This document shows, one piece after another, positions 4,727-6,053 of a DNA stretch of 6,053 nt. The DNA comes from Proteobacteria bacterium UBA1673. GTDB taxonomy: Bacteria > Pseudomonadota > Gammaproteobacteria > Comchoanobacterales > Comchoanobacteraceae. Within the stretch, counting starts at the first letter, position 1, and each line of letters begins with the position of its first letter. The translations under genes and the position numbers were made by a program. The notes under the pieces are model-generated. The model was not told where the DNA came from and made no database searches. It saw only the letters and a list, made by a program, of their open reading frames with translations. The DNA lies in the NCBI GenBank assembly GCA_002320385.1, contig DCKN01000055.1, positions 1 to 6,053 on the forward strand, written 5' to 3'.

Positions 4727-6053
4727 TTATTTGTCTTCGTCAACTTCTTTGAAATCAGCATCGACAACGTTATCGTCGTTGTTTGTTCCTGCACTTTCAG
4801 TAGCTTCAGCATTTTGACCAGCGTCAGCGCCAGGCGTTGCATAGAGCTTTTGTGCTAATTGTGCAGTCGCTTGTTCGAGCTTTTCTTTTCCATCTTTGAC
4901 TTTTTCTTTGGACTTTTCTTTGACCGCTTCTTCAAGTTCTTTGCAGGTTTCTTCAAGACCATTGCTTTCCTCTGTCGTAAGCTTATCACCAGCCTCTTTT
5001 ACTGCTTTACGTGTACTGTGTACAAGATGTTCAGCTTCGTTGCATAAAGTAATCAAATCGTGGAATTCTTTGTCGGCTTCAGCATTTTTCTCAGCATCTT
5101 GAATCATCTTCTCAACTTCTTCATCGCTTAATCCACCTTTGGCTTTGATGACGATTGACTGCTCTTTACCTGTGGCTTTGTCTTTTGCAGACACATTTAA
5201 AATACCGTTGGCATCGATATCAAAAGTCACTTCGATTTGAGGCATACCTCTAGGTGCAGGTGGAATGTCAGCAAGGTTGAATTCTCCAAGCGATTTATTT
5301 TGAGCAGCAACACTACGCTCCCCTTGAATGACGTGAACAGTTACCGCTGTTTGGTTGTCTGCAGCTGTAGAGAACACTTGATTGGCTTTCGTAGGGATGG
5401 TTGTATTTTTTTTGATCAATGTTGTCATCACGCCGCCCATGGTTTCGATCCCGAGTGATAGTGGCGTGACGTCGAGTAAAAGAATATCTTTTACTTCACC
5501 TGATAATACACCAGCCTGGATTGCAGCACCAATGGACACGGCTTCATCTGGGTTTACGTCTTTCTTTGATTCTTTCCCAAAAAACTTCTTAACTTCTTCT
5601 TGGACCAATGGCATACGTGTTTGACCACCAACGAGGATGACTTCACTGATATCTTTTGTGCTCAGTTTGGCATCTTTAATGGCTGTTTTGCATGGCTCGA
5701 TACTTCGCTTGACTAGATCTTCTACCAACGATTCAAACTTTGCCCGAGTCACTTTGATATTTAAGTGTTTGGGTCCAGTGGCATCAGCAGTGATGTACGG
5801 TAGGTTGATATCTGTTTGTTGATTTGATGAAAGTTCGATTTTTGCTTTTTCAGCAGCTTCAGTAAGACGTTGTAAGGCTTGTTTATCCTGTCTTAGATCT
5901 ATTCCTTCATTTGTTTTAAAAACGCTTGCAAGATGATCAACAATACACCTGTCAAAATCATCTCCTCCCAAATGAGTATCACCAGAAGTTGATAAAACTT
6001 CAAAAACGCCATCTCCGACCTCTAAAACGGAAACATCAAAAGTACCACCACCT
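4727..6053 (-). CDS. dnaK: Chaperone protein DnaK (Hsp70), N-terminal third missing at right edge
   Basis: This is the ATP-driven Hsp70 chaperone that binds exposed hydrophobic segments of proteins and works with DnaJ and GrpE in the cytoplasm. The visible 441 residues end at a TAA at 4729-4727 and match E. coli DnaK from about residue 196 onward. They start in the ATPase domain at GGGTFDVSVLEV, whose threonine corresponds to Thr199, followed by GDTHLGGDDFD and VILVGGQTRMP. The interdomain linker DILLLDVTPLSLG (about visible residues 189-201) leads to the beta-sandwich substrate-binding domain and helical lid. A disordered tail ends DDNVVDADFKEVDEDK. The frame continues without stop to the last base. 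An apparent start near 5971 is only an internal TTG (Leu of HLGGDDF), so the gene is partial there, not truncated in nature. Between TFD and FEVL it is about four residues shorter than E. coli. Confidence 0.98.
   Translation of the reverse strand, partial: GGGTFDVSVLEVGDGVFEVLSTSGDTHLGGDDFDRCIVDHLASVFKTNEGIDLRQDKQALQRLTEAAEKAKIELSSNQQTDINLPYITADATGPKHLNIKVTRAKFESLVEDLVKRSIEPCKTAIKDAKLSTKDISEVILVGGQTRMPLVQEEVKKFFGKESKKDVNPDEAVSIGAAIQAGVLSGEVKDILLLDVTPLSLGIETMGGVMTTLIKKNTTIPTKANQVFSTAADNQTAVTVHVIQGERSVAAQNKSLGEFNLADIPPAPRGMPQIEVTFDIDANGILNVSAKDKATGKEQSIVIKAKGGLSDEEVEKMIQDAEKNAEADKEFHDLITLCNEAEHLVHSTRKAVKEAGDKLTTEESNGLEETCKELEEAVKEKSKEKVKDGKEKLEQATAQLAQKLYATPGADAGQNAEATESAGTNNDDNVVDADFKEVDEDK

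Noticed and set aside
4859..5822. Plus-strand open frames of 61-80 codons opposite dnaK
   Set aside because: All are antisense to a well-conserved DnaK, with compositions (for example Phe-rich runs) explained by the Lys/Glu-rich coding strand. No family resemblance is seen.
5971..6053. A DnaK start at 5971 with the remaining bases as upstream region
   Set aside because: The codon is an internal TTG (Leu) of the conserved GDTHLGGDDFD segment. Bases 5972-6053 continue the frame with GGGTFDVSVLEV, so the gene runs off the edge.
1..6053. CRISPR arrays, tRNA or rRNA genes, insertion sequences, toxin-antitoxin or defence systems
   Set aside because: I saw no regularly spaced repeats, cloverleaf-like sequence, transposase or defence-type protein. 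The genes are housekeeping or metabolic.

Overview
This window looks like an ordinary chromosomal segment from a gammaproteobacterium of low-to-moderate GC. The main evidence is the DnaK at the right end. Its LPYITADATGPKH, VILVGGQTRMP, TPLSLGIETMGGVMTTLI and C-terminal DDNVVDADF segments follow the Escherichia coli type closely. The genus cannot be named from the sequence alone.

Layout, left to right. (1) Bases 1-178, minus strand: the first 59 codons of a membrane protein that runs off the left edge, probably the transmembrane half of an ABC exporter. (2) Bases 179-420: no gene. This stretch holds several small inverted repeats, including a hairpin just beyond the next gene's stop codon. 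(3) Bases 421-1143, minus: a complete HAD-superfamily phosphatase of the phosphoglycolate-phosphatase-like type. (4) Bases 1144-1415: a divergent regulatory gap with a 19-base inverted repeat and a TATAAT box. (5) Bases 1416-3491, plus: a complete bifunctional fatty acid beta-oxidation enzyme, enoyl-CoA hydratase plus 3-hydroxyacyl-CoA dehydrogenase, with a peroxisomal-MFE1-like C-terminus. (6) Bases 3492-3560: a short convergent gap with an imperfect inverted repeat. (7) Bases 3561-4703, minus: dnaJ, complete. (8) Bases 4727-6053, minus: dnaK, cut by the right edge so that only about the last two thirds is present.

DnaK and DnaJ form the classical Hsp70/Hsp40 chaperone pair and are almost certainly co-transcribed, with only 23 bases between them. 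The start of dnaK, any grpE and the operon promoter lie beyond the right edge. The beta-oxidation enzyme converges on this operon, and nothing in the window links them functionally. The HAD phosphatase is divergent from the beta-oxidation gene, so the two may share a control region, but no metabolic link is evident.

I looked for an undescribed system and did not find one. What deserves a second look is small: the start of the beta-oxidation gene, an upstream mini-ORF at the ABC gene, a few inverted repeats, and a glutamine run in DnaJ.
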